DNA of 64,000 nucleotides. Source: Leptospira bourretii. Lineage in GTDB: Bacteria > Spirochaetota > Leptospiria > Leptospirales > Leptospiraceae. The notes beneath the pieces were generated by a model. That model had not been told where the DNA came from. It worked only from the letters and a program-made list of their open reading frames with translations, and did no database searches. The stretch covers positions 124,001 through 188,000 of the forward strand of contig NZ_RQFW01000016.1 of assembly GCF_004770145.1 (NCBI RefSeq), written 5' to 3'. A program made the translations under genes and the position numbers. Of this stretch, positions 63,415 through 64,000 are shown one piece after another. The number at the start of each line of letters is the position of its first letter. The first letter of the stretch is position 1.

Positions 63415-64000
63415 TTATCGTAGTGTCAAAATCAAATGATTGTGATCATTTTTTAAATTTAATTCAAAATCTCGGAACTTTACTCGAATGCCACCTCTGC
63501 GGTAGTGGTTTTCTTTTCTCTGGAATGGGACGGGTTTTCCATTCATTTCGACTGATTCCATACTCGCATTTTCTGATTCTACATGGTAAATGATTTTTAA
63601 ATCTTTTTCTAAAAATCGAACATCCCATTCAAACCCATCTAAACCTTTTGGAAGGATAGGATCTATTTCTAGGGCGTCGAAAAAAACACGAATCCCAAAC
63701 AAACATTCATATACTAGTTTGATATAAATTCCTGGACCGCTAGAATAAACACGCCATCCGCCTTCCAAAGGGATTTTGCCCGCTAACAAATCTTTATACT
63801 TTTCTTTTGCTTCATACCGATCAAAAAACAAACCATCGGAGCTCGAATAATAACAGTTTGATTGTCTATGGTTACTTGTTGGAACTTTCTTTTGGATTCC
63901 AATGGGGTTCACTAAGTTTAAGTTGTAAAAAAAATCTTCGGACTTACCCATATACGCCAATGCTTCACAATAACGTAAATGGGCGTGAGTGTACATAAGT
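63415..64000 (-). CDS. Glycoside phosphorylase/GH94-like protein (C-terminal part; 5' end outside window)
   Basis: The frame is open past base 64000, so only about the last 195 residues are seen; the ATG at 63996 is an internal Met. YTHAHLRYCEALAYMGK, SSDGLFFDRYEAKEKY and GWRVYSSGPGIYIKLVYECLFGIRVFFDALEIDPILPKGL match the end of the (alpha/alpha)6 barrel and C-terminal beta domain of cellobiose/cyclic-glucan phosphorylase-type (GH94) proteins. Substrate not determinable. It converges on the glnK terminator. Confidence 0.8.
   Translation of the reverse strand, partial: LMYTHAHLRYCEALAYMGKSEDFFYNLNLVNPIGIQKKVPTSNHRQSNCYYSSSDGLFFDRYEAKEKYKDLLAGKIPLEGGWRVYSSGPGIYIKLVYECLFGIRVFFDALEIDPILPKGLDGFEWDVRFLEKDLKIIYHVESENASMESVEMNGKPVPFQRKENHYRRGGIRVKFRDFELNLKNDHNHLILTLR

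Noticed and set aside
1..64000. CRISPR array, prophage, insertion sequence, rRNA or tRNA
   Set aside because: No regularly spaced repeats, transposase or phage structural genes, or RNA gene sequences were seen; the Xer protein has chromosomal-type features only.

Overview
The window is AT-rich bacterial chromosome that reads as a spirochaete of the genus Leptospira, most likely the saprophytic clade. This is inferred from the combination of genes rather than from a marker search: a RecA of 387 aa, a LipL45-like FecR-domain lipoprotein, many lipoproteins with short loose lipoboxes, 7TMR-DISM proteins coupled to SpoIIE phosphatase and class III cyclase outputs, and a very high density of sensory kinases. 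No rRNA, tRNA, CRISPR array, prophage or insertion sequence was seen. About 50 protein genes fill nearly all of the sequence, often with 4-base start/stop overlaps.

Layout. 1-7.4 kb: a truncated P-type ATPase, a patatin-like lipase and two hybrid histidine kinases. 7.4-12.1 kb: a 7TM-SpoIIE phosphatase divergent from a ClpB-like disaggregase that has a CIRCE operator. 12.1-19.4 kb: aldo/keto reductase, a lipoprotein, a PAS/GAF kinase with its response regulator, recA and a XerC/D recombinase. 19.5-27.2 kb: a TetR regulator with an apparently leaderless promoter, an Lnt-like acyltransferase, a HisKA_2 kinase, a PlsC-like acyltransferase, an ArsR-AHSA1 pair under a 40-bp palindrome, and a ClC channel. 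27.5-33 kb: FecR lipoprotein, chemoreceptor and outer-membrane porin. 33.4-41.8 kb: CitE-like lyase, truncated haemoglobin, an OTC-like enzyme with altered active-site motifs, PilZ, cytochrome c peroxidase, a TetR regulator and pyrE. 41.8-45 kb: an FtsX-type ABC exporter.

45.0-52.0 kb is the most interesting block. It is a six-subunit operon related to group 4 hydrogenases and complex I (HyfB, HycD/HyfC, HyfE, HyfF, HycE/HyfG and a fused HyfH-HyfI). The membrane subunits keep the Glu and Lys residues of ion-pumping modules. All four Ni ligands of the large subunit and all four ligands of the N2-type cluster of the small subunit are replaced, and the ferredoxin part keeps exactly the four cysteines of one cluster. 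It belongs with the energy-converting hydrogenase-related (Ehr) complexes but looks further reduced. A cyclase with a degenerate receiver domain follows six bases later.

52-64 kb: HDOD protein, SpoIID-like lipoprotein, an RlmD-type 23S rRNA methyltransferase whose start codon overlaps that of a divergent 7TM cyclase, an overlapping photolyase-clpS-alkD operon, amtB-glnB behind a sigma54-like promoter, and the end of a GH94-like gene running off the window. The recurring theme is signal transduction (five histidine kinases, two cyclases, SpoIIE, HDOD, PilZ, a chemoreceptor) combined with stress, repair and nitrogen functions.
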